Assembly (NCBI GenBank): GCA_028673005.1 | Contig: CM054120.1 | Span: forward strand, 72,031,533-72,095,532 | Source: Tanypteryx hageni | Lineage: Eukaryota > Arthropoda > Insecta > Odonata > Petaluridae | Length of the DNA stretch: 64,000 nt | Direction of reading: 5' to 3' | Shown: in pieces, positions 37,853 to 51,479 of the stretch | Numbering within the stretch: the stretch's first letter is position 1 | How the letters are laid out: each line of letters starts with the position of its first letter | Made by a program: the position numbers and the translations under genes | The notes under the pieces: model-generated | What the model was told of the DNA's origin: nothing | Seen by the model: only the letters and a program-made list of their open reading frames with translations | The model's database searches: none

Positions 37853-39101
37853 GTGGCTATCGGGGGGACGATAAAAAAAGCCCGTAAAAAGTTTATCCTT
37901 CCCCGAAGTAAAATTAGGATTAACTTCTGCACAAACCTCAGTCAAACTATTTCACAGGCGGTTTCCAAATCCATTCTGCTCTTTGCGGGCAGGGAGGAGT
38001 TTATAGCCTCGATAACACCACCGTCTCTGCCAACACGATTGCGGCGAAAAATTTGATGGCTGCTTGAAAGGGAGAATTCACTATCACAGGCACTCGGGTG
38101 TAGCTATGTCTCAGCAAGCGCGATAACCTGGAAACTCGACAATTCACCAAAGTTTGAGGCAACAGAGGAGATTTTGTTTTCGACACTCCTTACGTTTTGA
38201 TAGTACGCTCTGAAACTATTGGAATGCTGACAAAAATTGGGGCCGGGATTTACTTCCATGTCCACTGCGAGCAACAGTAGGAAACGGGATAATTTGAGGA
38301 GATGGCAGGGCAAAGCAGGAGCAGCGGACGGTGGCGCTGTTGGGCTCCCACGACGGATGGACCTCAGGGATATAGCCTATGAACTTGTGCTACTTACATC
38401 CTGCAAACCTCCTTCCACTTATCTCTCTGTTGAACTCTTCATTTGCAGAAAAATATTCATTCTCAGTGATGTGATATAAATTGTGGATAACAATCCAACC
38501 TGCTTGCTTCAAACTGAGGCCATTCCGATACATAGGTGAGGGCAATTTCAGGGAATATCCAGAGGATCCTCATCTTGGAAATCCTACGCGTTGGAACGAA
38601 ATCGAAGCTGGCGCCATTCAGAATCTCTTACAGTAGTGAAAATGTTTTGTGCGGGTGAACCGAGCTGCAGGAGGTCCCTGGGCAAGAAGTACAGGGCGTG
38701 GTTTATACCTTGCCATACGGCCTTATTCCTGTATCTGATGTGTCGGTTTGTAGGTTAGGAGTGCTAAGAATATTGAGGGGAGGAGAGGGATAGCGTACAT
38801 TCCCTTGAGCACTGGTCGCTTTAAAAAATATTCAACCTGAGGAAACGGAACCCACATTGATGGAAGAAAAGACAAAATCCAGAGTTGCCAAATTACGGGT
38901 GAGGTTTAAATTACATTGTAGAAATCCGAGGCCGTGAATGAAAATCTCGATGAAAAATTGATCTTGGCGATTGCTGCCGATACCCTAGGTGGGAGATTCT
39001 CAGGCAGCGGATAGAGATTATAGTCTCCAAAAAGAATGTATCACATTTCCTAAAGTAAGGGTACGCAGCACCGAGTCAAAATAATTTTCAAGGACTGATA
39101 A
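37853..39101 (-). repeat. Monomer m31, 1249 bp
   Basis: 2A core at 38239-38262 reads DMEVNPGP. Back half has the BamHI-type variant (ggatcc at 38564-38569). Confidence 0.95.
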
Positions 39102-40350
39102 GTGGCTATCGGGGGGACGATAAAAAAAGCCCGTAAAAAGTTTATCCTTCCCCGAAGTAAAATTAGGATTAACTTCTGCACAAACCTCAGTCAAACGATT
39201 TCACAGGCGGTTTCCAAATCCATTCTGCTCTTTGCGGAGAGGGAGGAGTTTATATCCTCGATAACACCACCGTCTCTGCCAACACGATTGCGGCGAAAAA
39301 TTTGATGGCTGCTTGAAAGGGAGAATTCACTATCACAGACACTCGGGTGTAGCTATGTCTTAGCAAGCGCGATAACCTGGAAACTCGACAATTCACCAAA
39401 GTTTGAGGCAAAAGAGGAGATTTTGTTTTCGACACTCCTTACGTTTTGATAGTACGCTCTGAAACTATTGGAATGCTGACAAAAATTGGGGCCGGGATTT
39501 ACTTCCATGTCCACTGCGAGCAACAGTAGGAAACGGGATAATTTGAGGAGATGGCAGGGCAAAGCAGGAGCAGCGGACGGTGGCGCTGTCGGGCTCCCAC
39601 GACGGATGGACCTCAGGGATATAGCCTATGAACTTGTGCTACTTACATCCTGCAAACCTCCTTCCACTTATCTCTCTGTCGAACTCTTCATTTGCAGAAA
39701 AATATTCATTCTCAGTGATGTGATATAAATTATGGATAACAATCCAACCTGCTTGCTTCAAACTGAGGCCATTCCGATACATAGGTGAGGGCAATTTCAG
39801 GGAATATCCAGAGGCACCTCATCTTGGAAATCCTAAGCGTTGGAACGAAATCGAGGATGGCGCCATTCAGGATCTCGTACAGTAGTGAGAGTGCTTTGTG
39901 GGGGTGAACCGAGCTGCAGGAGGTCCCTGGGCAAGAAGTACAGGGCGTGGTTTATACCTTGCCATACGGCCTTATTCCTGTATCTGATGTGTCAGTTTGT
40001 AGGTTAGGAGTACTGAGAATATTGAGGGGAGGAGAGGGATAGCGTACATTCCCTTGAGCACTGGTCGCTTTAAAAAATATTCAACCTGAGGAAACGGAAC
40101 CCACATTGATGGAAGAAAAGACAAAATCCAGAGTTGCCAAATTACGGGTGAGGTTTAAATTAAATTGTAGAAATCCGAGGCCGTGAATGAAAATCTCGAT
40201 GAAAAATTGATCTTGGCGATTGCTGCCGATACCCTAGGTGGGAGATTCTCAGGCAGCGGATAGAGATTATAGTCTCCAAAAAGAATGTATCACATTTCCT
40301 AAAGTAAGGGTACGCAGCACCGAGTCAAAATAATTTTCAAGGACTGATAA
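39102..40350 (-). repeat. Monomer m32, 1249 bp
   Basis: 2A core at 39488-39511 reads DMEVNPGP. The Glu of ALAET is Lys (ALAKT), as in m50. Confidence 0.95.
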
Positions 40351-41599
40351 GTGGCTATCGGGGGGACGATAAAAAAAGCCCGTAAAAAGTTTATCCTTCC
40401 CCGAAGTAAAATAAGGATTAACTTCTGCACAAACCTCAGTCAAACGATTTCACAGGCGGTTTCCAAATCCATTCTGCTCTTTGCGGAGAGGGAGGAGTTT
40501 ATATCCTCGACAACACCACCGTCTCTGCCAACACGATTGCGGCGAAAAATTTGATGGCTGCTTGAAAGGGAGAATTCACTATCACAGACACTCGGGTGTA
40601 GCTATGTCTCAGCAAGCGCGATAACCTGGAAACTCGACAATTCACCAAAGTTTGAGGCAACAGAGGAGATTTTGTTTTCGACACTCCTTACGTTTTGATA
40701 GTACGCTCTGAAACTATTGGAATGCTGACAAAAATTGGGGCCGGGATTTACTTCCATGTCCACTGCGAGCAACAGTAGGAAACGGGATAATTTGAGGAGA
40801 TGGCAGGGCAAAGCAGGAGCAGCGGACGGTGGCGCTGTCGGGCTCCCATGACGGATGGACCTCGGGGATATAGCCTATGAACTTGTGCTACTTACATCCT
40901 GCAAACCTTTTTCCACTTATCTCTCTGTCGAACTCTTCATTTGCAGAAAAATATTCATTCTCAGTGATGTGATATAAATTGTGGATAACAATCCAACCTG
41001 CTTGCTTCAAACTGAGGCCATTCCGATACATAGGTGAGGGCAATTTCAGGGAATATCCAGAGGCACCTCATCTTGGAAATCCTAAGCGTTGGAACGAAAT
41101 CGAGGATGGCGCCATTCAGGATCTCGTACAGTAGTGAGAGTGCTTTGTGCGGGTGAACCGAGCTGCAGGAGGTCCCTGGGCAAGAAGTACAGGGCGTGGT
41201 TTATACCTTGCCATACGGCCTTATTCCTGTATCTGATGTGTCGGTTTGTAGGTTAGGAGTGCTAAGAATATTGAGGGGAGGAGAGGGATAGCGTACATTC
41301 CCTTGAGCACTGGTCGCTTTAAAAAATATTCAACCTGAGGAAATGGAACCCACATTGATGGAAGAAAAGACAAAATCCAGAGTTGCCAAATTACGGGTGA
41401 GGTTTAAATTACATTGTAGAAATCCGAGGCCGTGAATGAAAATCTCGATGAAAAATTGATCTTGGCGATTGCTGCCGATACCCTAGGTGGGAGATTCTCA
41501 GGCAGCGGATAGAGATTATAGTCTCCAAAAAGAATGTATCACATTTCCTAAAGTAAGGGTACGCAGCACCGAGTCAAAATAATTTTCAAGGACTGATAA
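40351..41599 (-). repeat. Monomer m33, 1249 bp
   Basis: 2A core at 40737-40760 reads DMEVNPGP. Has aaaataagg and tcgacaac, shared with m44 and m47. Confidence 0.95.
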
Positions 41600-42848
41600 G
41601 TGGCTATCGGGGGGACGATAAAAAAAGCCCGTAAAAAGTTTATCCTTCCCCGAAGTAAAATTAGGATTAACTTCTGCACAAACCTCAGTCAAACTATTTC
41701 ACAGGCGGTTTCCAAATCCATTCTGCTCTTTGCGGGCAGGGAGGAGTTTATATCCTCGATAACACCACCGTCTCTGCCAACACGATTGCGGCGAAAAATT
41801 TGATGGCTGCTTGAAAGGGAGAATTCACTATCACAGACACTCGGGTGTAGCTATGTCTCAGCAAGCGCGATAACCTGGAAACTCGACAATTCACCAAAGT
41901 TTGAGGCAACAGAGGAGATTTTGTTTTCGACACTCCTTACGTTTTGATAGTACGCTCTGAAACTATTGGAATGCTGACAAAAATTGGGGCTGGGATTTAC
42001 TTCCATGTCAACTGCGAGCAACAGTAGGAAACGGGATAATTTGAGGAGATGGCAGGGCAAAGCAGGAGCAGCGAACGGTGGCGCTGTCGGGCTCCCACGA
42101 CGGATGGACCTTGGGGATATAGCCTATGAACTTGTGCTACTTCCATCCTGCAAACCTCCTTCCACTTATCTCTCTGTTGAACTCTTCATTTGCAGAAAAA
42201 TATTCATTCTCAGTGATGTGATATAAATTGTGGATAACAATCCAACCTGCTTGCTTCAAACTGAGGCCATTCCGATACATAGGTGAGGGCAATTTCAGCG
42301 TATATCCAGAGGCATCTCATCTTGGAAATCCTACGCGTTGGAACGAAATCGAGGATGGCGCCATTCATGATCTCGTACAGTAGTGAGAGTGCTTTGTGCG
42401 GGTGAACCGAGCTGCAGGAGGTCCCTGGGCAAGAAGTACAGGGCGTGGTTTATACCTTGCCATACGGCCTTATTCCTGGATCTGATGTGTCGGTTTGTAG
42501 GTTAGGAGTGCTGAGAATATTGAGGGGAGGATAGGGATAGCGTACATTCCCTTGAGCACTGGTCGCTTTAAAAAATATTCAACCTGAGGAAACGGAACCC
42601 ACATTGATGGAAGAAAAGACAAAATCCAGAGTTGCCAAATTACGGGTGAGGTTTAAATTACATTGTAGAAATCCGAGGCCGTGAATGAAAATCTCGATGA
42701 AAAATTGATCTTGGCGATTGCTGCCGATACCCTAGGTGGGAGATTCTCAGGCAGCGGATAGAGATTATAGTCTCCAAAAAGAATGTATCACATTTCCTAA
42801 AGTAAGGGTACGCAGCACCGAGTCAAAATAATTTTCAAGGACTGATAA
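41600..42848 (-). repeat. Monomer m34, 1249 bp
   Basis: 2A core at 41986-42009 reads DMEVNPSP, Gly lost. Matches m45. Confidence 0.95.
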
Positions 42849-44097
42849 GTGGCTATCGGGGGGACGATAAAAAAAGCCCGTAAAAAGTTTATCCTTCCCC
42901 GAAGTAAAATTAGGATTAACTTCTGCACAAACCTCAGTCAAACTATTTCACAGGCGGTTTCCAAATCCATTCTGCTCTTTGCGGGCAGGGAGGAGTTTAT
43001 AGCCTCGATAACACCACCGTCTCTGCCAACACGATTGCGGCGAAAAATTTGATGGCTGCTTGAAAGGGAGAATTCACTATCACAGGCACTCGGGTGTAGC
43101 TATGTCTCAGCAAGCGCGATAACCTGGAAACTCGACAATTCACCAAAGTTTGAGGCAACAGAGGAGATTTTGTTTTCGACACTCTTTACGTTTTGATAGT
43201 ACGCTCTGAAACTATTGGAATGCTGACAAAAATTGGGGCCGGGATTTACTTCCACGACAACTGCGAGCAACAGTAGGAAACGGGATAATTTGAGGAGATG
43301 GCAGGGCAAAGCAGGAGCAGCGGACGGTGGCGCTGTCGGGCTCCCACGACGGATGGACCTCGGGGATATAGCCTATGAACTTGTGCTACTTCCATCCTGC
43401 AAACCTCCTTCCACTTATCTCTCTGTTGAACTCTTCATTTGCCGAAAAATATTCATTCTCAGTGATGTGATATAAATTGTGGATAACAATCCAACCTGCT
43501 TGCTTCAAACTGAGGCCATTCCGATACATAGGTGAGGGCAATTTCAGGGAATATCCAGAGGATCCTCATCTTGGAAATCCTATGCGTTGGAACGAAATCG
43601 AAGCTGGCGCCATTCAGGATCTCTTACAGTAGTGAGAATGTTTTGTGCGGGTGAACCGAGCTGCAGGTGGTCCCTGGGCAAGAAGTACAGGGCGTGGTTT
43701 ATACCTTGCCATACGGCCTTATTCCTGTATCTGATGTGTCGGTTTGTAGGTTAGGAGTGCTGAGAATATTGAGGGGAGGAGAGGGATAGCGTACATTCCC
43801 TTGAGCACTGGTCGCTTTAAAAAATATTCAACCTGAGGAAACGGAACCCACATTGATGGAAGAAAAGACAAAATCCAGAGTTGCCAAATTACGGGTGAGG
43901 TTTAAATTACATTGTAGAAATCCGAGGCCGTGAATGAAAATCTCGATGAAAAATTGATCTTGGCGATTGCTGCCGATACCCTAGGTGGGAGATTCTCAGG
44001 CAGCGGATAGAGATTATAGTCTCCAAAAAGAATGTATCACATTTCCTAAAGTAAGGGTACGCAGCACCGAGTCAAAATAATTTTCAAGGACTGATAA
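42849..44097 (-). repeat. Monomer m35, 1249 bp (tetramer copy 1)
   Basis: 2A core at 43235-43258 reads VVEVNPGP, first Asp lost. Matches m39. BamHI-type back half. Confidence 0.95.
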
Positions 44098-45290
44098 GTG
44101 GCTATCGGGGGGACGATAAAAAAAGCCCGTAAAAAGTTTATCCTTCCCCGAAGTAAAATTAGGATTAACTTCTGCACAAACCTCAGTCAAACGATTTCAC
44201 AGGCGGTTTCCAAATCCATTCTGCTCTTTGCGGGCAGGGAGGAGTTTATAGCCTCGATAACACCACCGTCTCTGCCAACACGATTGCGGCGAAAAATTTG
44301 ATGGCTGCTTGAAAGGGAGAATTCACTATCACAGACACTCGGGTGTAGCTATGTCTCAGCAAGCGCGATAACCTGGAAACTCGACATTTCACCAAAGTTT
44401 GAGGCAACAGAGGAGATTTTGTTTTCGACACTCCTTACATTTTGATAGTACACTCTGAAACTATTGGAATGCTGACAAAAATTGGGGCCGGGATTTACTT
44501 CCACGTCAACTGCGAGCAACAGTAGGAAACGGGATAATTTGAGGAGATGGCAGGGCAAAGCAGGAGCAGCGGACGGTGGCGCTGTCGGGCTCCCACGACG
44601 GATGGACCTCGGGGATATAGCCTATGAACTTGTGCTACTTCCATCCTGCAAACCTCCTTCCACTTATCTCTCTGTTGAACTCTTCACTCGCAGACAAATA
44701 TTCATTCTCAGTGATGTGATATAAATTGTGGATAACAATCCAACAATCCAGAGGCACCTCGTCTTGGAAATCCTACGCGTTGGAACGAAATCGAGGATGG
44801 CGCCATTCAGGATCTCTTACAGTAGTGAGAGTGCTTTGTGCGGGTGAACCGAGCTGCAGGAGGTCCCTGGGCAAGAAGTACAGGGCGTGGTTTATACCTT
44901 GCCATACGGCCTTATTCCTGGATCTGATGTGTCGGTTTGTAGGTTAGGAGTGCTGAGAATATTGAGGGGAGGAGAGGGATAGTGTACATTCCCTTGAGCA
45001 CTGGTCGCTTTAAAAAATATTCAACCTGAGGAAACAGAACTCACATTTATGGAAGAAAAGACAAAATCCAGAGTTGCCAAATTACGGGTGGGGTTTAAAT
45101 TACATTGCAGAAATCCGAGGCCGTGAATGAAAATCTCGATGAAAAATTGATCTTGGCGATTGCTGCCGATACCCTCGGTGGGAGATTCACAGGTGGTGAA
45201 TAGAGATTATAGTCTCCAAAAAGAATGTATCACATTTCCTAAAGTAAGGGTACGCAGCACCGAGTCAAAATAATTTTCAAGGACTGATAA
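44098..45290 (-). repeat. Monomer m36, 1193 bp (short form, tetramer copy 1)
   Basis: 2A core at 44484-44507 reads DVEVNPGP. Deletion junction near 44742. Back half has accctcggtgg and caggtggtgaatag, shared only with m40. Confidence 0.95.
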
Positions 45291-46539
45291 GTGGCTATTG
45301 TTGGGACGATAAAAAAAGGCCGTAAAATGTTTATCCTTCCCCGAAGTAAAATTAGGATTAACTTCTGCACAAACCTCAGTCAAACTATTTCACAGGCGGT
45401 TTCCAAATCCATTCTGCTCTTTGCGTTCAGGGAGGAGTTTATAGCCTCGATAACACCACCGTCTCTGCCAACACGATTGCGGTGAAAAATTTGATGGCTG
45501 CTTGAAAGGGAGAATTCACTATCACAGACACTCGGGTGTAGCTATGTCTCAGCAAGCGCGATAACCTGGAAACTCGACAATTCACCAAAGTTTGAGGCAA
45601 CAGAGGAGATTTTGTTTTCGACACTCCTTACGTTTTGATAGTACACTCTGAAACTATTGGAATGCTGACAAAAATTGGGGCCGGGATTTACTTCCACGTC
45701 AACTGCGAGCAACAGTAGGAAACGGGATAATTTGAGGAGATGGCAGGGCAAAGCAGGAGCAGCGGACGGTGGCGCTGTCGGGCTCCCACGACGGATGGAC
45801 CTCGGGGATATAGCCTATGAACTTGTGCTACTTCCATCCTGCAAACCTCCTTCCACTTATCTCTCTGTTGAACTCTTCATTTGCAGAAAAATATTCATTC
45901 TCAGTGATGTGATATAAATTGTGGATAACAATCCAACCTGCTTGCTTCAAACTGAGGCCATTCCGATACATAGGTGAGGGCAATTTCAGCGTATATCCAG
46001 AGGCATCTCATCTTGGAAATCCTACGCGTTGGAACGAAATCGAGGATGGCGCCATTCATGATCTCGTACAGTAGTGAGAGTGCTTTGTGCGGGTGACCCG
46101 AGCTGCAGGAGGTCCCTGGGCAAGAAGTACAGGGCGTGGTTTATACCTTGCCATACGGCCTTATTCCTGGATCTGATGTGTCGGTTTGTAGGTTAGGAGT
46201 GCTGAGAATATTGAGGGGAGGATAGGGATAGCGTACATTCCCTTGAGCACTGGTCGCTTTAAAAAATATTCAACCTGAGGAAACGGAACCCACATTGATG
46301 GAAGAAAAGACAAAATCCAGAGTTGCCAAATTACGGGTGAGGTTTAAATTACATTGTAGAAATCCGAGGCCGTGAATGAAAATCTCGATGAAAAATTGAT
46401 CTTGGCGATTGCTGCCGATACCCTAGGTGGGAGATTCTCAGGCAGCGGATAGAGATTATAGTCTCCAAAAAGAATGTATCACATTTCCTAAAGTAAGGGT
46501 ACGCAGCACCGAGTCAAAATAATTTTCAAGGACTGATAA
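45291..46539 (-). repeat. Monomer m37, 1249 bp (tetramer copy 1)
   Basis: 2A core at 45677-45700 reads DVEVNPGP. YRPP region replaced as in m30 and m41. Confidence 0.95.
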
Positions 46540-47788
46540 GTGGCTATCGGGGGGACGATAAAAAAAGCCCGTAAAAAGTTTATCCTTCCCCGAAGTAAAA
46601 TTAGGATTAACTTCTGCACAAACCTCAGTCAAACGATTTCACAGGCGGTTTCCAAATCCATTCTGCTCTTTGCGGGCAGGGAGGAGTTTATATCCTCGAT
46701 AACACCACCGTCTCTGCCAACACGATTGCGGCGAAAAATTTGATGGCTGCTTGAAAGGGAGAATTCACTATCACAGGCACTCGGGTGTAGCTATGTCTCA
46801 GCAAGCGCGATAACCTGGAAACTCGACAATTCACCAAAGTTTGAGGCAACAGAGGAGATTTTGTTTTCGACACTCCTTACGTTTTGATAGTACGCTCTGA
46901 AACTATTGGAATGCTGACAAAAATTGGGGCTGGGATTTACTTCCATGTCAACTGCGAGCAACAGTAGGAAACGGGATAATTTGAGGAGATGGCAGGGCAA
47001 AGCAGGAGCAGCGGACGGTGGCGCAGTCGGGCTCCCATGACGGATGGACCTCGGGGATATAGCCTATGAACTTGTGCTACTTACATCCTGCAAACCTTTT
47101 TCCACTTATCTCTCTGTCGAACTCTTCATTTGCAGAAAAATATTCATTCTCAGTGATGTGATATAAATTGTGGATAACAATCCAACCTGCTTGCTTCAAA
47201 CTGAGGCCATTCCGATACATAGGTGAGGGCAATTTCAGGGAATATCCAGAGGCATCTCATCTTGGAAATCCTACGCGTTGGAACGAAATCGAGGATGGCG
47301 CCATTCATGATCTCGTACAGTAGTGAGAGTGCTTTGTGCGGGTGAACCGAGCTGCAGGAGGTCCCTGGGCAAGAAGTACAGGGCGTGGTTTATACCTTGC
47401 CATACGGCCTTATTCCTGGATCTGATGTGTCGGTTTGTAGGTTAGGAGTGCTGAGAATATTGAGGGGAGGATAGGGATAGCGTACATTCCCTTGAGCACT
47501 GGTCGCTTTAAAAAATATTCAACCTGAGGAAACGGAACCCACATTGATGGAAGAAAAGACAAAATCCAGAGTTGCCAAATTACGGGTGAGGTTTAAATTA
47601 CATTGTAGAAATCCGAGGCCGTGAATGAAAATCTCGATGAAAAATTGATCTTGGCGATTGCTGCCGATACCCTAGGTGGGAGATTCTCAGGCAGCGGATA
47701 GAGATTATAGTCTCCAAAAAGAATGTATCACATTTCCTAAAGTAAGGGTACGCAGCACCGAGTCAAAATAATTTTCAAGGACTGATAA
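46540..47788 (-). repeat. Monomer m38, 1249 bp
   Basis: 2A core at 46926-46949 reads DMEVNPSP. Private mixture: m34-like 2A with caggcactcg and gcgcagtcgg. Confidence 0.95.
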
Positions 47789-49037
47789 GTGGCTATCGGG
47801 GGGACGATAAAAAAAGCCCGTAAAAAGTTTATCCTTCCCCGAAGTAAAATTAGGATTAACTTCTGCACAAACCTCAGTCAAACTATTTCACAGGCGGTTT
47901 CCAAATCCATTCTGCTCTTTGCGGGCAGGGAGGAGTTTATAGCCTCGATAACACCACCGTCTCTGCCAACACGATTGCGGCGAAAAATTTGATGGCTGCT
48001 TGAAAGGGAGAATTCACTATCACAGGCACTCGGGTGTAGCTATGTCTCAGCAAGCGCGATAACCTGGAAACTCGACAATTCACCAAAGTTTGAGGCAACA
48101 GAGGAGATTTTGTTTTCGACACTCTTTACGTTTTGATAGTACGCTCTGAAACTATTGGAATGCTGACAAAAATTGGGGCCGGGATTTACTTCCACGACAA
48201 CTGCGAGCAACAGTAGGAAACGGGATAATTTGAGGAGATGGCAGGGCAAAGCAGGAGCAGCGGACGGTGGCGCTGTCGGGCTCCCACGACGGATGGACCT
48301 CGGGGATATAGCCTATGAACTTGTGCTACTTCCATCCTGCAAACCTCCTTCCACTTATCTCTCTGTTGAACTCTTCATTTGCCGAAAAATATTCATTCTC
48401 AGTGATGTGATATAAATTGTGGATAACAATCCAACCTGCTTGCTTCAAACTGAGGCCATTCCGATACATAGGTGAGGGCAATTTCAGGGAATATCCAGAG
48501 GATCCTCATCTTGGAAATCCTATGCGTTGGAACGAAATCGAAGCTGGCGCCATTCAGGATCTCTTACAGTAGTGAGAATGTTTTGTGCGGGTGAACCGAG
48601 CTGCAGGAGGTCCCTGGGCAAGAAGTACAGGGCGTGGTTTATACCTTGCCATACGGCCTTATTCCTGTATCTGATGTGTCGGTTTGTAGGTTAGGAGTGC
48701 TGAGAATATTGAGGGGAGGAGAGGGATAGCGTACATTCCCTTGAGCACTGGTCGCTTTAAAAAATATTCAACCTGAGGAAACGGAACCCACATTGATGGA
48801 AGAAAAGACAAAATCCAGAGTTGCCAAATTACGGGTGAGGTTTAAATTACATTGTAGAAATCCGAGGCCGTGAATGAAAATCTCGATGAAAAATTGATCT
48901 TGGCGATTGCTGCCGATACCCTAGGTGGGAGATTCTCAGGCAGCGGATAGAGATTATAGTCTCCAAAAAGAATGTATCACATTTCCTAAAGTAAGGGTAC
49001 GCAGCACCGAGTCAAAATAATTTTCAAGGACTGATAA
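47789..49037 (-). repeat. Monomer m39, 1249 bp (tetramer copy 2)
   Basis: 2A core at 48175-48198 reads VVEVNPGP. Copy of m35. Confidence 0.95.
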
Positions 49038-50230
49038 GTGGCTATCGGGGGGACGATAAAAAAAGCCCGTAAAAAGTTTATCCTTCCCCGAAGTAAAATT
49101 AGGATTAACTTCTGCACAAACCTCAGTCAAACGATTTCACAGGCGGTTTCCAAATCCATTCTGCTCTTTGCGGGCAGGGAGGAGTTTATAGCCTCGATAA
49201 CACCACCGTCTCTGCCAACACGATTGCGGCGAAAAATTTGATGGCTGCTTGAAAGGGAGAATTCACTATCACAGACACTCGGGTGTAGCTATGTCTCAGC
49301 AAGCGCGATAACCTGGAAACTCGACATTTCACCAAAGTTTGAGGCAACAGAGGAGATTTTGTTTTCGACACTCCTTACATTTTGATAGTACACTCTGAAA
49401 CTATTGGAATGCTGACAAAAATTGGGGCCGGGATTTACTTCCACGTCAACTGCGAGCAACAGTAGGAAACGGGATAATTTGAGGAGATGGCAGGGCAAAG
49501 CAGGAGCAGCGGACGGTGGCGCTGTCGGGCTCCCACGACGGATGGACCTCGGGGATATAGCCTATGAACTTGTGCTACTTCCATCCTGCAAACCTCCTTC
49601 CACTTATCTCTCTGTTGAACTCTTCACTCGCAGACAAATATTCATTCTCAGTGATGTGATATAAATTGTGGATAACAATCCAACAATCCAGAGGCACCTC
49701 GTCTTGGAAATCCTACGCGTTGGAACGAAATCGAGGATGGCGCCATTCAGGATCTCTTACAGTAGTGAGAGTGCTTTGTGCGGGTGAACCGAGCTGCAGG
49801 AGGTCCCTGGGCAAGAAGTACAGGGCGTGGTTTATACCTTGCCATACGGCCTTATTCCTGGATCTGATGTGTCGGTTTGTAGGTTAGGAGTGCTGAGAAT
49901 ATTGAGGGGAGGAGAGGGATAGTGTACATTCCCTTGAGCACTGGTCGCTTTAAAAAATATTCAACCTGAGGAAACAGAACTCACATTTATGGAAGAAAAG
50001 ACAAAATCCAGAGTTGCCAAATTACGGGTGGGGTTTAAATTACATTGCAGAAATCCGAGGCCGTGAATGAAAATCTCGATGAAAAATTGATCTTGGCGAT
50101 TGCTGCCGATACCCTCGGTGGGAGATTCACAGGTGGTGAATAGAGATTATAGTCTCCAAAAAGAATGTATCACATTTCCTAAAGTAAGGGTACGCAGCAC
50201 CGAGTCAAAATAATTTTCAAGGACTGATAA
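49038..50230 (-). repeat. Monomer m40, 1193 bp (short form, tetramer copy 2)
   Basis: 2A core at 49424-49447 reads DVEVNPGP. Copy of m36; deletion junction near 49682. Confidence 0.95.
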
Positions 50231-51479
50231 GTGGCTATTGTTGGGACGATAAAAAAAGGCCGTAAAATGTTTATCCTTCCCCGAAGTAAAATTAGGATTA
50301 ACTTCTGCACAAACCTCAGTCAAACTATTTCACAGGCGGTTTCCAAATCCATTCTGCTCTTTGCGTTCAGGGAGGAGTTTATAGCCTCGATAACACCACC
50401 GTCTCTGCCAACACGATTGCGGTGAAAAATTTGATGGCTGCTTGAAAGGGAGAATTCACTATCACAGACACTCGGGTGTAGCTATGTCTCAGCAAGCGCG
50501 ATAACCTGGAAACTCAACAATTCACCAAAGTTTGAGGCAACAGAGGAGATTTTGTTTTCGACACTCCTTACGTTTTGATAGTACACTCTGAAACTATTGG
50601 AATGCTGACAAAAATTGGGGCCGGGATTTACTTCCACGTCAACTGCGAGCAACAGTAGGAAACGGGATAATTTGAGGAGATGGCAGGGCAAAGCAGGAGC
50701 AGCGGACGGTGGCGCTGTCGGGCTCCCACGACGGATGGACCTCGGGGATATAGCCTATGAACTTGTGCTACTTCCATCCTGCAAACCTCCTTCCACTTAT
50801 CTCTCTGTTGAACTCTTCATTTGCAGAAAAATATTCATTCTCAGTGATGTGATATAAATTGTGGATAACAATCCAACCTGCTTGCTTCAAACTGAGGCCA
50901 TTCCGATACATAGGTGAGGGCAATTTCAGCGTATATCCAGAGGCATCTCATCTTGGAAATCCTACGCGTTGGAACGAAATCGAGGATGGCGCCATTCATG
51001 ATCTCGTACAGTAGTGAGAGTGCTTTGTGCGGGTGACCCGAGCTGCAGGAGGTCCCTGGGCAAGAAGTACAGGGCGTGGTTTATACCTTGCCATACGGCC
51101 TTATTCCTGGATCTGATGTGTCGGTTTGTAGGTTAGGAGTGCTGAGAATATTGAGGGGAGGATAGGGATAGCGTACATTCCCTTGAGCACTGGTCGCTTT
51201 AAAAAATATTCAACCTGAGGAAACGGAACCCACATTGATGGAAGAAAAGACAAAATCCAGAGTTGCCAAATTACGGGTGAGGTTTAAATTACATTGTAGA
51301 AATCCGAGGCCGTGAATGAAAATCTCGATGAAAAATTGATCTTGGCGATTGCTGCCGATACCCTAGGTGGGAGATTCTCAGGCAGCGGATAGAGATTATA
51401 GTCTCCAAAAAGAATGTATCACATTTCCTAAAGTAAGGGTACGCAGCACCGAGTCAAAATAATTTTCAAGGACTGATAA
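50231..51479 (-). repeat. Monomer m41, 1249 bp (tetramer copy 2)
   Basis: 2A core at 50617-50640 reads DVEVNPGP. Copy of m37 with a private actcaacaattc. Confidence 0.95.
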
